Positions 11,488-22,038 are shown, counted from the first letter of the stretch. The stretch: 64,000 nucleotides of DNA from Gemmatimonadota bacterium (GCA_026705925.1 JAPOZT010000037.1:117173-181172); one strand, 5' to 3'. Made by a program: numbers and translations. Notes: a model not told the origin generated them from the letters alone.

Positions 11488-11640
11488 TCACGACGATCGG
11501 GACTGGACACTGCTATGCATATTGACCATCCCGACTAGGAGGAGGCCGATCAGGAGGAGACCGATCAGGAGGAGGCCGGCTAGTATGAGGCCGACGAGGA
11601 TGAGGCCGGCCAGGATAAGGCCGGGCCACAGTATACCCAC
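11488..11640 (-). CDS. Candidate 50-aa hydrophobic repeat small ORF (GTG start)
   Basis: Translation MGILWPGLILAGLILVGLILAGLLLIGLLLIGLLLVGMVNMHSSVQSRSS; six pentapeptide repeats. No convincing ribosome-binding site. Confidence 0.2.
   Translation of the reverse strand: MGILWPGLILAGLILVGLILAGLLLIGLLLIGLLLVGMVNMHSSVQSRSS
11531..11620. repeat. 15-bp imperfect tandem repeat, 6 units
   Basis: ccgactaggaggagg / ccgatcaggaggaga / ccgatcaggaggagg / ccggctagtatgagg / ccgacgaggatgagg / ccggccaggataagg read directly. Confidence 0.95.
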
Positions 11641-11664
11641 CAGAAGCTACAAGGAACACGGTCC

Positions 11665-12843
11665 ATGTCACTGACCGCAGACGTTCGGGCCATGCTGCCC
11701 GACCTGGACGGATACGCGTATTTTCAGACCAGCGGGTTCTCTCCCAAACTGAATCCCGTCGTCGATGAAGTCGTCCACTGGCTGAAGTTCCAGAGCCGGG
11801 GCCCCGCCCTGCCTTTCGTCACCCGGCAGATCGAGGAACTGAAGCGGGACATCAGAGGCAAGGTCGCCCGTACCGTCAATGCCACGCCAGAAGAAATCGT
11901 CATGACGGAAAACACCACGATCGGTATCAACATCGTGGCGAACGGCATCGACTGGAAACCGGGCGACAACGTTCTGCTCACCAACCACGAGCACCCGGGC
12001 AACCGGCTGACCTGGTACAACCTGACCGGTCGGTACGACGTGGAACTGCGGTTCGCGCCGATGTACAACGACCTCGGCAGAACGCTCGAAGAGATGGACC
12101 GCCTGATCGACGGCCGCACGCGACTCGTCAGTGTCAGCCATGTCTCGAGACGCACGGGTCTGCGCCTTCCTGGCCGGGCAGTCTGCGACCTGGCCCACGG
12201 GAAGGACACGCCTGTCCTTTTTGACGGCGCGCAGTCCTTCGGGGCCATACCGATCGACGTGCGGGAGCTTGACTGCGACTTCTACAGCTTCTGCGGGCAC
12301 AAGTACACCATGGCGCCGCAGGGCACCGGGGGCCTGTTCATCCGCAAGGACCGCATCGATTGGCTAAAGCCCAGCTGGATCGGGTCCCACTCTCAGAAAA
12401 CCTTCGACCAGGAAGGAAACATGGACCTGCACGACGAAGCCCGGCGTTTCGAGTTCGCCACGCGGAGCGTGCCGGACCAGGCCGGTTTCGGAAAGGCCCT
12501 GGATATCTGGGAAGGGCTGGGTTGGGAAGCGATTTTCGCCGGCATCGCAGCGTACACGGACCGGATGAAGGCCGCCTTGCTCGAGATTCCGGAACTCGTG
12601 CTGGAAACGCCGGCGTCCTACGATGATTCATCGGGCATCGTTACTTTCCACGTGCCGGGCCTGGAGGCGGGTCCCCTGTCGGAGAGCCTGCAGCAGCATG
12701 AGAAAGTGCTGGTCTCCCCCCTCGAATTCGCGGCGGAAAGCACCCGCGTTTCCACGCACGTGTTCAACTCGGACGAGGATCTGGAGCGGTTAACGTCGGG
12801 GATCCGAAGGGTGCAGAGAGAGGGGTTGGAAGCGTCGAATTAG
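11665..12843 (+). CDS. Class-V aminotransferase (isopenicillin-N-epimerase-like), cytosolic
   Basis: ENTTIGINIVANGIDWKPGDNVLLTNHEHPGN; PLP-lysine CDFYSFCGHKYTMAPQGTGG. Confidence 0.9.
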   Translation: MSLTADVRAMLPDLDGYAYFQTSGFSPKLNPVVDEVVHWLKFQSRGPALPFVTRQIEELKRDIRGKVARTVNATPEEIVMTENTTIGINIVANGIDWKPGDNVLLTNHEHPGNRLTWYNLTGRYDVELRFAPMYNDLGRTLEEMDRLIDGRTRLVSVSHVSRRTGLRLPGRAVCDLAHGKDTPVLFDGAQSFGAIPIDVRELDCDFYSFCGHKYTMAPQGTGGLFIRKDRIDWLKPSWIGSHSQKTFDQEGNMDLHDEARRFEFATRSVPDQAGFGKALDIWEGLGWEAIFAGIAAYTDRMKAALLEIPELVLETPASYDDSSGIVTFHVPGLEAGPLSESLQQHEKVLVSPLEFAAESTRVSTHVFNSDEDLERLTSGIRRVQREGLEASN

Positions 12844-12899
12844 ATCCGGCCACGGCGAATGTTGAACTTGGCCCGGACCGGTCCCTTAGCAAAACCCGC

Positions 12900-13994
12900 C
12901 TACCGAAACCAGTCGTAGTTGAGCCCCAGCGAACGGTCTTCAAGGGGCAGGTCGACGCGCACGCCGCCTCGCGCGGAGGAAAGTTTCAAGGCGATCTCCA
13001 CTTCCAGTGCCATGGCGACCCTGCGGCCGGAGTTCTTGGGCTCGTCCAGCTTCCCCGCCAGGCAGTCCATCACGTCGTTCAGCGAATACACCCCGCCATA
13101 GGGGGGCACGAACTGGGGACCCGGCCAGGGCACTTCCACCCGGTAGGGCCGCCCTTCCACCTCCATGCCCTCCCATCGCTGCCAGCCCGTGGGGAAGTCG
13201 TATGCCAGGTCGCCCTTGCTCCCGTGCAGGCGCACGCCGGGTGCGCCCTTGCGAAAATGCACCACGAGGCCGCTTTCAGTCACCATCAGGCCCTGACCGG
13301 TGAATTCGTCGCTGCCCGTTTCCCGCCGCGGTTCATCGCCGGTACCGATTACCCAGGCCGGTTCGCTGTCCAGGAAATATGACCAGTTCTGGTGTTGGGC
13401 GAAGGGTCCCGGCGCTTCGATCGACAGCAGCTCCCCGATGTCGCCGTCACGCACCAGCGCGCCGGCACGGGCGAAGGATGGATGGGTGGTGGCGATCGCC
13501 CCGCAGCTCAACGGCACGCCCGCTTCCGCGCAGGTACGCACCATCCGGTCCGCTTCCTCAAGGGTATGGGCCATGGGCTTCTCGGTAAAGATACCCTTCG
13601 CGCCATGGTGGACGGCGAGGCAGGTGAAATCGGCGCGATGCTTGGTGTTCGTCGCTATGGCTACGATGTCCGGCCTTTCAATGGCCAGCATATCCCCGGC
13701 GTCGTCATAGAGGGACGCGACGCCGTACCGTTCCCGAAAGGCACGCAGCCGTTTCACGTCCCGCTCCGCCGCCGCGACCAACTCGACGTCCGGGCGGTCC
13801 CACAATGCTTCGGCGTAGGAGGAAGGCAACCCTTCCGTGCCCGGGTTCTCGTGGTAGAGGAAACGCCGGTGGATGTTCAATTCGGGCGTCGGGCGATCGA
13901 TGTCGTCCACGTCCCAAACGCCCGTCCGCTGCGCGAGATCGTAAAGCATGCCCATCCAGCCGAGCCCGATGAGTCCTGCCCGGTACTTTGACAC
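12900..13994 (-). CDS. Gfo/Idh/MocA-family oxidoreductase
   Basis: N-terminal Rossmann-like YRAGLIGLGWMGMLY; GIFTEKPMAHTLEEADRMV. Confidence 0.9.
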   Translation of the reverse strand: MSKYRAGLIGLGWMGMLYDLAQRTGVWDVDDIDRPTPELNIHRRFLYHENPGTEGLPSSYAEALWDRPDVELVAAAERDVKRLRAFRERYGVASLYDDAGDMLAIERPDIVAIATNTKHRADFTCLAVHHGAKGIFTEKPMAHTLEEADRMVRTCAEAGVPLSCGAIATTHPSFARAGALVRDGDIGELLSIEAPGPFAQHQNWSYFLDSEPAWVIGTGDEPRRETGSDEFTGQGLMVTESGLVVHFRKGAPGVRLHGSKGDLAYDFPTGWQRWEGMEVEGRPYRVEVPWPGPQFVPPYGGVYSLNDVMDCLAGKLDEPKNSGRRVAMALEVEIALKLSSARGGVRVDLPLEDRSLGLNYDWFR

Positions 13995-14044
13995 GATGTT
14001 TCTCCTCTCGACTGAATGACGACTGTGCGCTGTGAGCGTTTACG

Positions 14045-15046
14045 CTAGAACGGCAACGGAACGTCCAGTCGCTCACCCATCTCCCGTACAGTACGCTGTT
14101 CGATCTCGCCGAACCGGATGCCCTGCTCCCGGTGGAGTGCCATACGTTCCTCTTCAATCGCACCGGGTAACAAGGCCTCGTCATATCCCGGCATGGGCTC
14201 GTAGGTCTCCCGCACGTCCTTAACGAAGCGATCGACTTCCTTGCTGAAATCTCCCCCGGGAATCACCGTTTCGATGTGAATGGCCAGGACCATGCCGCCG
14301 TGATTCGCGCCTGGCCACCGGTCCTGCACTTCATCGGCTTCCGGCAGCGCGGCGCCGGCCAGCGCGCATCCCAGGACCGTGGCGACCGCGCCGTAACCGA
14401 TGCTCTTGAAGAAGGCGGCCGGTATGCGGGACAGGAGATCGTCGAATTCGGGCGAATGCTGGTAATCGGCCAGGATGCGCGTGGCCACGTCCTGCACGAT
14501 AGGCGGCTCGTCGCCCGCCGGCATGCCGAAACAGAGCGGCGGATTGCCGAAATAACCGATCTGCGGTTTCGGATCCAAGCCGCGGGCATCCCCCATATTG
14601 CGGTAACCCTGGACCGAGAATCCGATGCAGCCCGATTCCATGCACATGCGGGAGTAGTGGCCCGCCGATCCATAGTGCCCGATATGCCGGGCCAATCCCA
14701 TGCCCAGTCCGGTTTCACAGGCCTTTGCGATGGCGCCTTCCGTCGCCTCCACCATGGGCCAGTACCCGAGCGTGCCGTCGCCGTCCACGATGACGGAAGT
14801 AGGCGATTCGGCGATGACCCGTACATTGGGCCGTGGATTGTGATGGCCCTCGGCGAATGACCGCGTATAGCCGGATGCCGCGCGGACCCCGTGACTACGA
14901 ACGCCTCTGAGATCGGAGTTTACCAGCAACCGGCTGATGATCGAAGCATGGTGGGCGGACAGGCCCACCTTCTCGAAACAGGCCGTCGTGAAAGCCAGCA
15001 GGGATGTTTCATCGACATGGATGTATGCTTCCGGCGGACGGTTCAT
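14045..15046 (-). CDS. Ldh-family (malate/L-lactate dehydrogenase type) oxidoreductase
   Basis: Start at MNRPPEAYIHVDE; SDLRGVRSHGVRA, GDGTLGYWPMVEATEGAIAKA, GLARHIGHYGSAGHYSRM. Confidence 0.9.
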   Translation of the reverse strand: MNRPPEAYIHVDETSLLAFTTACFEKVGLSAHHASIISRLLVNSDLRGVRSHGVRAASGYTRSFAEGHHNPRPNVRVIAESPTSVIVDGDGTLGYWPMVEATEGAIAKACETGLGMGLARHIGHYGSAGHYSRMCMESGCIGFSVQGYRNMGDARGLDPKPQIGYFGNPPLCFGMPAGDEPPIVQDVATRILADYQHSPEFDDLLSRIPAAFFKSIGYGAVATVLGCALAGAALPEADEVQDRWPGANHGGMVLAIHIETVIPGGDFSKEVDRFVKDVRETYEPMPGYDEALLPGAIEEERMALHREQGIRFGEIEQRTVREMGERLDVPLPF

Positions 15047-15075
15047 CGATGGTTCCTTTGAGTTGAAGGTCCGGA

Positions 15076-15801
15076 TTAGACCACCATGGGCGTCTGGAGC
15101 ACGGTCAAGCCCATGTCGATATACTTCTGCCGGTCCGATGGGTCCAGGAGCGCCAGGCTGACGGCGACGGACGTTCCCTCCATTTCCCGGGCGACGTGGC
15201 GGACGCAATCGTCCAGAGTCCGGAATGGCGGGTTCCGGTACCGTTCGATGTCGTACATGAGATCGTTGGGCCCGAAGGTGAGGACGTCTACGCCCTCCAG
15301 CGCCAGTTTCCGGCAATTGATGACTGCGTCTACCGATTCGAGCTGAAGCCACAGCACGCCCGTGTCGTTCCACCAGGCTGCGTACTCGAGGCGGTCGTCA
15401 CGCCCGGCAATACCGTGGCGCGCGCTTCCGCCCCAGCTTCTTCCTCCGAACTGCGGATAGTAGAAGAAATGGACGGCCTCGCGCACCGTGGCTTCCTCCC
15501 TGACTTCGGGAACGAGGATGCCCGCGGGGCCCAGGTCCAGGTAGTTCCCCACCAGGTAGGTGTGCCGGGTATGCTTGATTCGCAGGATCACCGGTACGCC
15601 CAACGCCTCGGCTGAGGCGCAGAATGAGACAATTCGGTCCTCGCTCTGGGGGCCGTGCTGGCAGTCCACGTTGAAGAAATCGATCTCGCCTTGCTGTAGA
15701 AACCGTTCCAGGTCCTCCCGGCCGGAATCCATGGATACCCCCAGGCCGGTCACGATTTCGCCGCTGCGAATGCGGTGTTTCAATGAAATGGGCTGGACCA
15801 T
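15076..15801 (-). CDS. HpcH/HpaI aldolase family protein
   Basis: Start at MVQPISLKHRIRSGEIVTGLGVSMDS; ORF has FFNVDCQHGP and LQLESVDAVINCRKLALEGVDVLTFGPNDLMYD. Confidence 0.88.
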   Translation of the reverse strand: MVQPISLKHRIRSGEIVTGLGVSMDSGREDLERFLQQGEIDFFNVDCQHGPQSEDRIVSFCASAEALGVPVILRIKHTRHTYLVGNYLDLGPAGILVPEVREEATVREAVHFFYYPQFGGRSWGGSARHGIAGRDDRLEYAAWWNDTGVLWLQLESVDAVINCRKLALEGVDVLTFGPNDLMYDIERYRNPPFRTLDDCVRHVAREMEGTSVAVSLALLDPSDRQKYIDMGLTVLQTPMVV

Positions 15802-15833
15802 GGCGGAACGCTCGCTCCTTTCCTCTATATCTT

Positions 15834-16577
15834 CTATACCTTTGTCAGTACCTGAAGTTGTACTGGAGTATCTACACGGATCACCGCCGAGGGATGACGC
15901 CTCAAGGTTCGTTCGAGGAGGCGCCGGTCCGCGACGGGAATATGCGCCTTGTCCCACCACCGGGCCCTGCACCGGTCGAACAGCTCCAGGCTGTCGAAGT
16001 AGTGCCGAAATACGAAATCGATGCGCGCACTTGACGCGAGCATTCGGCCGGCGACCGCCTCGGCCACCACCCGGTCCGCGAGATGAAAGTCGACGTATTC
16101 GCGGGCCAGCGTGGCCACCAGGTTCACTTCATGGGCGACCTGGCAGTATACCTGCTGCCTCGCGTGTCGACGTTTGCCAAGGCTTGCCGGGAAATACGGA
16201 CGGATGTCGACGACCCGGCCACCGGGCTTCAGTACGCGAATCGATTCGTGAAGGGCATGCCCCATGCCCTCTTGTCGCACTCATCACAAAGACCACGAGT
16301 ACAGGGCCAGGTCGAAACTCCGGTCCTGAAAGGGCAGGCGGGACGCATCGGCCACGGCGAAGCGCGCGATGCCGTCCAACCGCTTCCGGGCATGGGCGCG
16401 CCCGACGTCATTCCCGGCCATATCGACCCCGACGATGGATTCGATCCATCCCCTGATTCGGTTCGACAACCGGCCGTCGCCGCAACCAATGTCGAGGACG
16501 CGCGCGCCGGCAAACGGTACGTGCCGCCTGAGTATCCGCGTTTCCCGCCGTTCCGGATCTACTCGAACGCCCTTCAT
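15834..16577 (-). CDS. SAM-dependent methyltransferase with two tandem in-frame TGA codons; candidate selenoprotein (or nonsense-interrupted gene)
   Basis: One continuous frame: MKGVRVDPERRETRILRRHVPFAGARVLDIGCGDGRL...FDLALYSWSL-(TGA TGA)-VRQEGMGHALHESIRVLKPGGRVVDIRPY...LTKV-TAG. AGGAG lies 6 nt before the ATG. Both halves are methyltransferase-like with no frameshift. Confidence 0.7.
16251..16271 (-). promoter_or_regulatory. Candidate bacterial SECIS hairpin
   Basis: mRNA GAGGGCAUG-GGG-CAUGCCCUU: 9-bp stem including one G-U, loop GGG starting 18 nt after the second UGA; 3-bp GUG/CAC lower helix possible. Confidence 0.55.
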
Positions 16578-16618
16578 GGCGCACTCCTGGCACTATTGAT
16601 GTCGGGCCAGACCGGACA

Positions 16619-17623
16619 TCAACCCAGTCCGGCCACCTCTTCGATCTCGACCCAGCTGCCGGTTTCCTTCGACTGCTCTATGGCCAGTCCCGTGAGGTAC
16701 AACCGCGCTGCCATCCTGGCGTCGGTGCGGTTCGGCGTGCCCTTTTCCACGGCGTCCAGGAAATCGGCGACGCTTTCCGCCTCGCCGGGCCAACCGCCGA
16801 CCACCGGCATCGCGGGCTCCACGTGGATCGTTTCGCCTTCGGGACCGGACTTGCTGCGCAGTTTTATTGTGTTGCGAAAATAGTCGACGAGCAAGTCGCC
16901 TTCGTCGCCGGTCAACTCGATCGTGGTCTCCAGCGTATCGACCGAGTCGATGTTAAGGTGGATCGTGCCCCAGAGGCCGCCGTAGTCGAAATGGACCAGG
17001 CTGTGGAACTGTCGCCGGCCCGGCTGCCCGTGGCCGTCCATGACGAGCACCTTGTCCGGCGAACGGCCGATGATGCTGTTCAACCCGTCCACGTACCAGG
17101 GCCCCAGGTGGTGAGCGAGGCACAGGTCCGGGCCGCCGAATTGCGCCCAGTTGCTTCGCAGTTTTAGGTGGACGGTCTGCGGCACGCCGATCGCGCCCTG
17201 CCGCAACAGTTCCGCGGCGCGGCGAATGACCGAAGCGTAGCCGATTTCAAGATCGCCGTGGGTGACCTGGCCGGCCGTGACCAGCCGCTTCAGCATCCTG
17301 CGTATGTCGTCAGGACGGTCGGCGAGCGGCGGTTCGTAGTAGGCGGCGACCCCCGCGTCGAGGACGGCATCCATGGCTGCCTCGTGGATGGCATCGGGTA
17401 TGGCCATCATGACGGCATCGAGTTCGGGACCGTCCAGCAATTCCTCGAAACCGCCATAGACCTGCACATCCGGACCCAGTTCCTCACGGATGCGATCCTG
17501 GGACGCTTCGCTGAACGCCGCGGCGGAAACGATCACTACCCGGTCGTGCTGCCGCAGGGCGGGTACGAAGGCTATCCTGGACCAACCTCCATATCCAATC
17601 AGGCCGACGCGAACGCTGGTCAT
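16619..17623 (-). CDS. Gfo/Idh/MocA-family oxidoreductase
   Basis: VRVGLIGYGGWSRIAFVPAL; YEPPLADRPDDIRRML. Confidence 0.88.
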   Translation of the reverse strand: MTSVRVGLIGYGGWSRIAFVPALRQHDRVVIVSAAAFSEASQDRIREELGPDVQVYGGFEELLDGPELDAVMMAIPDAIHEAAMDAVLDAGVAAYYEPPLADRPDDIRRMLKRLVTAGQVTHGDLEIGYASVIRRAAELLRQGAIGVPQTVHLKLRSNWAQFGGPDLCLAHHLGPWYVDGLNSIIGRSPDKVLVMDGHGQPGRRQFHSLVHFDYGGLWGTIHLNIDSVDTLETTIELTGDEGDLLVDYFRNTIKLRSKSGPEGETIHVEPAMPVVGGWPGEAESVADFLDAVEKGTPNRTDARMAARLYLTGLAIEQSKETGSWVEIEEVAGLG

Positions 17624-17743
17624 TTATAGGTCTTTCACAGGATTACTTATCGTTTCACTACGGACGGGAATCGAAGTATATTACGACAATGAAAATCGCC
17701 ATGGAACGGTATGGCAAGCACTAAGTAATTTGGAGACTCCGGC

Positions 17744-18514
17744 TTGAGATACCTTTACCTGATCGTCTTCCTGCTCCTGGCTTTGGCTTCAGGCCATTCG
17801 GCGGCCCAGGTGAACATCGAAGCGCTGCGTGGAGACACGGGCGCCACCGGTTTCTCGGGCGCGCTGGCCCTGAACCTGGAGATGCATACGGGGAATACTG
17901 ACCTGAAGGAAATCGGACTGGAAGGGCGATTGGACTTCGATCACCACAGGGTGCATACGTTTTTGCTGGCCCGGAACGACTTCGGATGGGAACAGGGCGA
18001 GCGTTTCGCCGATGAAGGTCTGATCCACCTCCGCCAGCACTACCCCCTGCATGGGCGGTTCGGCATCGAGGCGTTCACCCAGTACAACTATGATACGACC
18101 TATCGGCTCGACGCCCGTGCACTGGCCGGCGGAGGGCTTCGATTCCACCTGGTCGAGTCCGAGGTGTTCCAGCTGTGGGAGGGCGCTTCCGCCTTCGTGG
18201 AACACGAGCGGCTGAGTGAATTGATGCCGACGGATGACCACCCCGACAACGCGACCGTTGTCCGCTGGAGCCACTATCTGTCGTCAAGAATCGCCGTCAA
18301 TGACCGCGTCGTGTCCACGTGCACGGTGTATTTCCAACCGCTGTGGAACGAGATCGGCGATACCCGCATCCTCGGCGAACTCAACCTGGAGATCGACCTG
18401 GCCGGACCGCTTGTGCTGGCCCTGAATTTCGTCACGCGCTACGACAGCCGACCTCCGGAAGGCGTCAGCAAGTTGGATACGGTGCTGGAAAATGGCCTGG
18501 CGGTTACGTTTTAG
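17744..18514 (+). CDS. DUF481-like outer-membrane protein
   Basis: Signal peptide; LNLEMHTGNTDLKEIGLEGRLDFDHHRVHTFLLARNDFG and beta-barrel-like alternation. Confidence 0.75.
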   Translation: MRYLYLIVFLLLALASGHSAAQVNIEALRGDTGATGFSGALALNLEMHTGNTDLKEIGLEGRLDFDHHRVHTFLLARNDFGWEQGERFADEGLIHLRQHYPLHGRFGIEAFTQYNYDTTYRLDARALAGGGLRFHLVESEVFQLWEGASAFVEHERLSELMPTDDHPDNATVVRWSHYLSSRIAVNDRVVSTCTVYFQPLWNEIGDTRILGELNLEIDLAGPLVLALNFVTRYDSRPPEGVSKLDTVLENGLAVTF

Positions 18515-18584
18515 GATGGTAAAAAGCGGAAGAGTACCATAGGTTTAAGCCAGGGGCCAAGGCCTAAGCACAGGAGACCAGGAA

Positions 18585-19337
18585 ATGGAGTTCAACGACG
18601 GGGTAAAGCAGGAATTCGATCGCGACGGCTTCGTGCTGCTCAAGGGGTATCTGGCACCGGCGGAAGCGGCCGAGATCAACAACAACATCGATCGGTTCAT
18701 CGAAGAGGTGCTTCCGGGGGCGCCTGATACGACGGCCTTCTACGAGGACAAAGAAGATCCGTCGTCCATCAAGCGGCTGCAGAACATGGCTGAACTGGAC
18801 CCGTACTTCGACGAGCTTTTCGGGTCCTACGGTTTTGCGGAACTGGCGAGATTCCTGCTCGCGGACGACGTGCTTCCCAAGAATCCCCAGTGGTTCAACA
18901 AGCCGGCCAGGGTGGGCGACGTAACCCCGCCCCACCAGGACGGCTTCTATTTCATGCTGGAACCAAACGAGGCCGTGACCCTTTGGATCGCCCTGGATGA
19001 AATTGATGAGGAAAACGGATGCATGCGGTACGTGCGGGGATCGCATCGGCGGGGCATGCGTCCCCACCGGACGTCCAACGTGCTTGGGTTCTCACAGGGG
19101 ATACCCGATTTCTCCGACGAGGACCGGGAACGGGAAGTGGCCATGCGCGCCAGCCCGGGCGATGTCTTCGCCCATCACAGCATGATCATTCACCGGGCGG
19201 ACGCGAACCGGTCCGACCGCCGCCGCGCCGCCCTTGGGCTGGTGTATTTCGCGGCCAGGGCACGGAAGGACGAAGAAAAGGCCGAACGCTATCGCCAGGA
19301 ACTCTTTGCCCGATGGGAGAAGGAAGGCAAACTCTAA
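18585..19337 (+). CDS. Phytanoyl-CoA dioxygenase (PhyH) family protein
   Basis: DGFVLLKGYLAPAEAAEINN; PPHQDGFYF; TLWIALDEIDEENGCMRYVRGSHRRG. Confidence 0.93.
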   Translation: MEFNDGVKQEFDRDGFVLLKGYLAPAEAAEINNNIDRFIEEVLPGAPDTTAFYEDKEDPSSIKRLQNMAELDPYFDELFGSYGFAELARFLLADDVLPKNPQWFNKPARVGDVTPPHQDGFYFMLEPNEAVTLWIALDEIDEENGCMRYVRGSHRRGMRPHRTSNVLGFSQGIPDFSDEDREREVAMRASPGDVFAHHSMIIHRADANRSDRRRAALGLVYFAARARKDEEKAERYRQELFARWEKEGKL

Positions 19338-19348
19338 CTGGTGGCGCG

Positions 19349-19909
19349 CTATTCGTTGCGTTCCGCATCGCGGTCTTCGGCGAGCTCCCCGCCCCACAGG
19401 TGCATGGTGTTGACCGGCTTGCCCTGTAGTTTCAGGTAGTAGAACAGCTGCCCCTTGTGCTGAACCAGGTGCTGCACCATTTCAAGCATGCGATGGCCAA
19501 GCACGGGTGTGGAAGGGTCCCACGGCGCGGGTGCGGGTTCGTTCTGCATCCTTTCCTCGCCGGCAAGCTCGATCATTTCGAAGGCCAGGTCCCGGTCCGC
19601 CGCGAGTTTTTCCCTTGCTTCCGCCACCGAGGCGACCGTGGCCATCGCTTCGGCCGGGGGCAGCATATCCCCGGATCCCATGTCGTCCGCGCTGACGCCT
19701 TCGGGCAAACCGAAGTCGCCGGTTACGAATCCCTTGATCGCCATTCCGCAAGCTTCGCCCACGTGAAAAAGCAGCTGGCCCGTCGTCATCCAGTTGTCGC
19801 CCGACGACGGTTTCCAGTCGAGATCCTTGTCCTCGACGAGGTCCATCAATCCGTCTGCCGCCAGGTAGGAGTATTTCAGTTCACGAGTCAGTATTTCGGT
19901 CCAGTTCAT
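19349..19909 (-). CDS. DinB-family metalloenzyme-like protein
   Basis: SGDNWMTTGQLLFHVGEACG; MLEMVQHLVQHKGQLFYYLKLQG. Confidence 0.88.
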   Translation of the reverse strand: MNWTEILTRELKYSYLAADGLMDLVEDKDLDWKPSSGDNWMTTGQLLFHVGEACGMAIKGFVTGDFGLPEGVSADDMGSGDMLPPAEAMATVASVAEAREKLAADRDLAFEMIELAGEERMQNEPAPAPWDPSTPVLGHRMLEMVQHLVQHKGQLFYYLKLQGKPVNTMHLWGGELAEDRDAERNE

Positions 19910-19920
19910 GTTTTATCCTT

Positions 19921-20325
19921 TCAGGGTGTGGTCTGCCACGCGCCTTCATTCAGTTCCACGAGCGCAATATAGTTTCCGCAGGAATCGTCGAAAATGGCCT
20001 GGATGCCGAAGTCCTGTTTCGTCGGGTCCACGCTGAACCGGACACCCAGCTTCTTCAACCGTTCGTATTCGGAAGCGATATCGTCCACGGAAAACACGAT
20101 GGATGGCATCCCCGATTCATAGAGTTCCTTGTGGTAAACCTGGGACCACTCGGTACCCTTCGGTTCCAGCAGGAGGGTCGTGCCATCGGGTTCCTCGGGA
20201 GAAGCTACGATGGCGAGACTGGCCTCGGGCACGAACATGATCTCCTTGAAGCCCAGGATCTTCGTGTAGAACTCGTGCGCCTCGATGGGATCGTTCACGA
20301 ACACGCCCGTCATTTCGATTCGCAT
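19921..20325 (-). CDS. VOC-family (glyoxalase-like) protein
   Basis: Start MRIEMTGVFVNDPIEAHEFYTKILGFKE; FDDSCGNYIALVELNE. Confidence 0.88.
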   Translation of the reverse strand: MRIEMTGVFVNDPIEAHEFYTKILGFKEIMFVPEASLAIVASPEEPDGTTLLLEPKGTEWSQVYHKELYESGMPSIVFSVDDIASEYERLKKLGVRFSVDPTKQDFGIQAIFDDSCGNYIALVELNEGAWQTTP

Positions 20326-20618
20326 TTTCTTCCTCCATGGATCCGAATCATTTTGTGATACCTTGTACGTGCGAGCACTTAAGTCCACGTGTTGGATAGG
20401 ATGCTGTTCCTTAACCCAGGTAAATTTACGAATGGCCCGGGTATGACGCCACAGATTTTGGCTGATACCGGCTAACCGAACCGGTGGGCGAGATGTTGAC
20501 ACATACCGGGCCCACGCCTACATTATCATACCATATACCGGGACCTGGTATTCAGACGGATTGCAGGCGTCAAAAGCCAGGAATCCAGGTGGAATGCAGA
20601 CAAGGAACAGGAGCGATT

Positions 20619-21730
<1,112 letters not shown>

Positions 21731-21734
<4 letters not shown>

Positions 21735-22033
21735 TCCGCGTCGTGCTGCCCTACCATCTGCGGAACCTGGCGGGCTGCCGGGACAAGGAAGTCATCCTGC
21801 AGGTCGCCGGCGGGGTCGTGACCCAGCGCAAGATCCTGGATGCGCTGGAAGCGCGCTTTCCGCAGCTTGGCGGAACGGTCCGGGACTACGGATCGGGCTG
21901 CCGGCGTCCCCTCGTAAGATTCTTCGGCTGTGGGCGGGACCTTTCCCTCGAATCGCCCGACGCGCCCGTACCGGAAGCCATCGCGCAAGGCGAGGAACCC
22001 TATCGGATCGTCGGTTCGGTGGCCGGCGGGTAG
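21731..22033 (+). CDS. MoaD/ThiS-family ubiquitin-like protein
   Basis: [48 protein letters not shown] overlap with preceding stop. Confidence 0.75.
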
Positions 22034-22038
22034 CGGCG

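Noticed and set aside
11531-11620. CRISPR array
   Set aside because: Units are 15 bp, directly abutting, with no spacers; same for all other arrays in the window.
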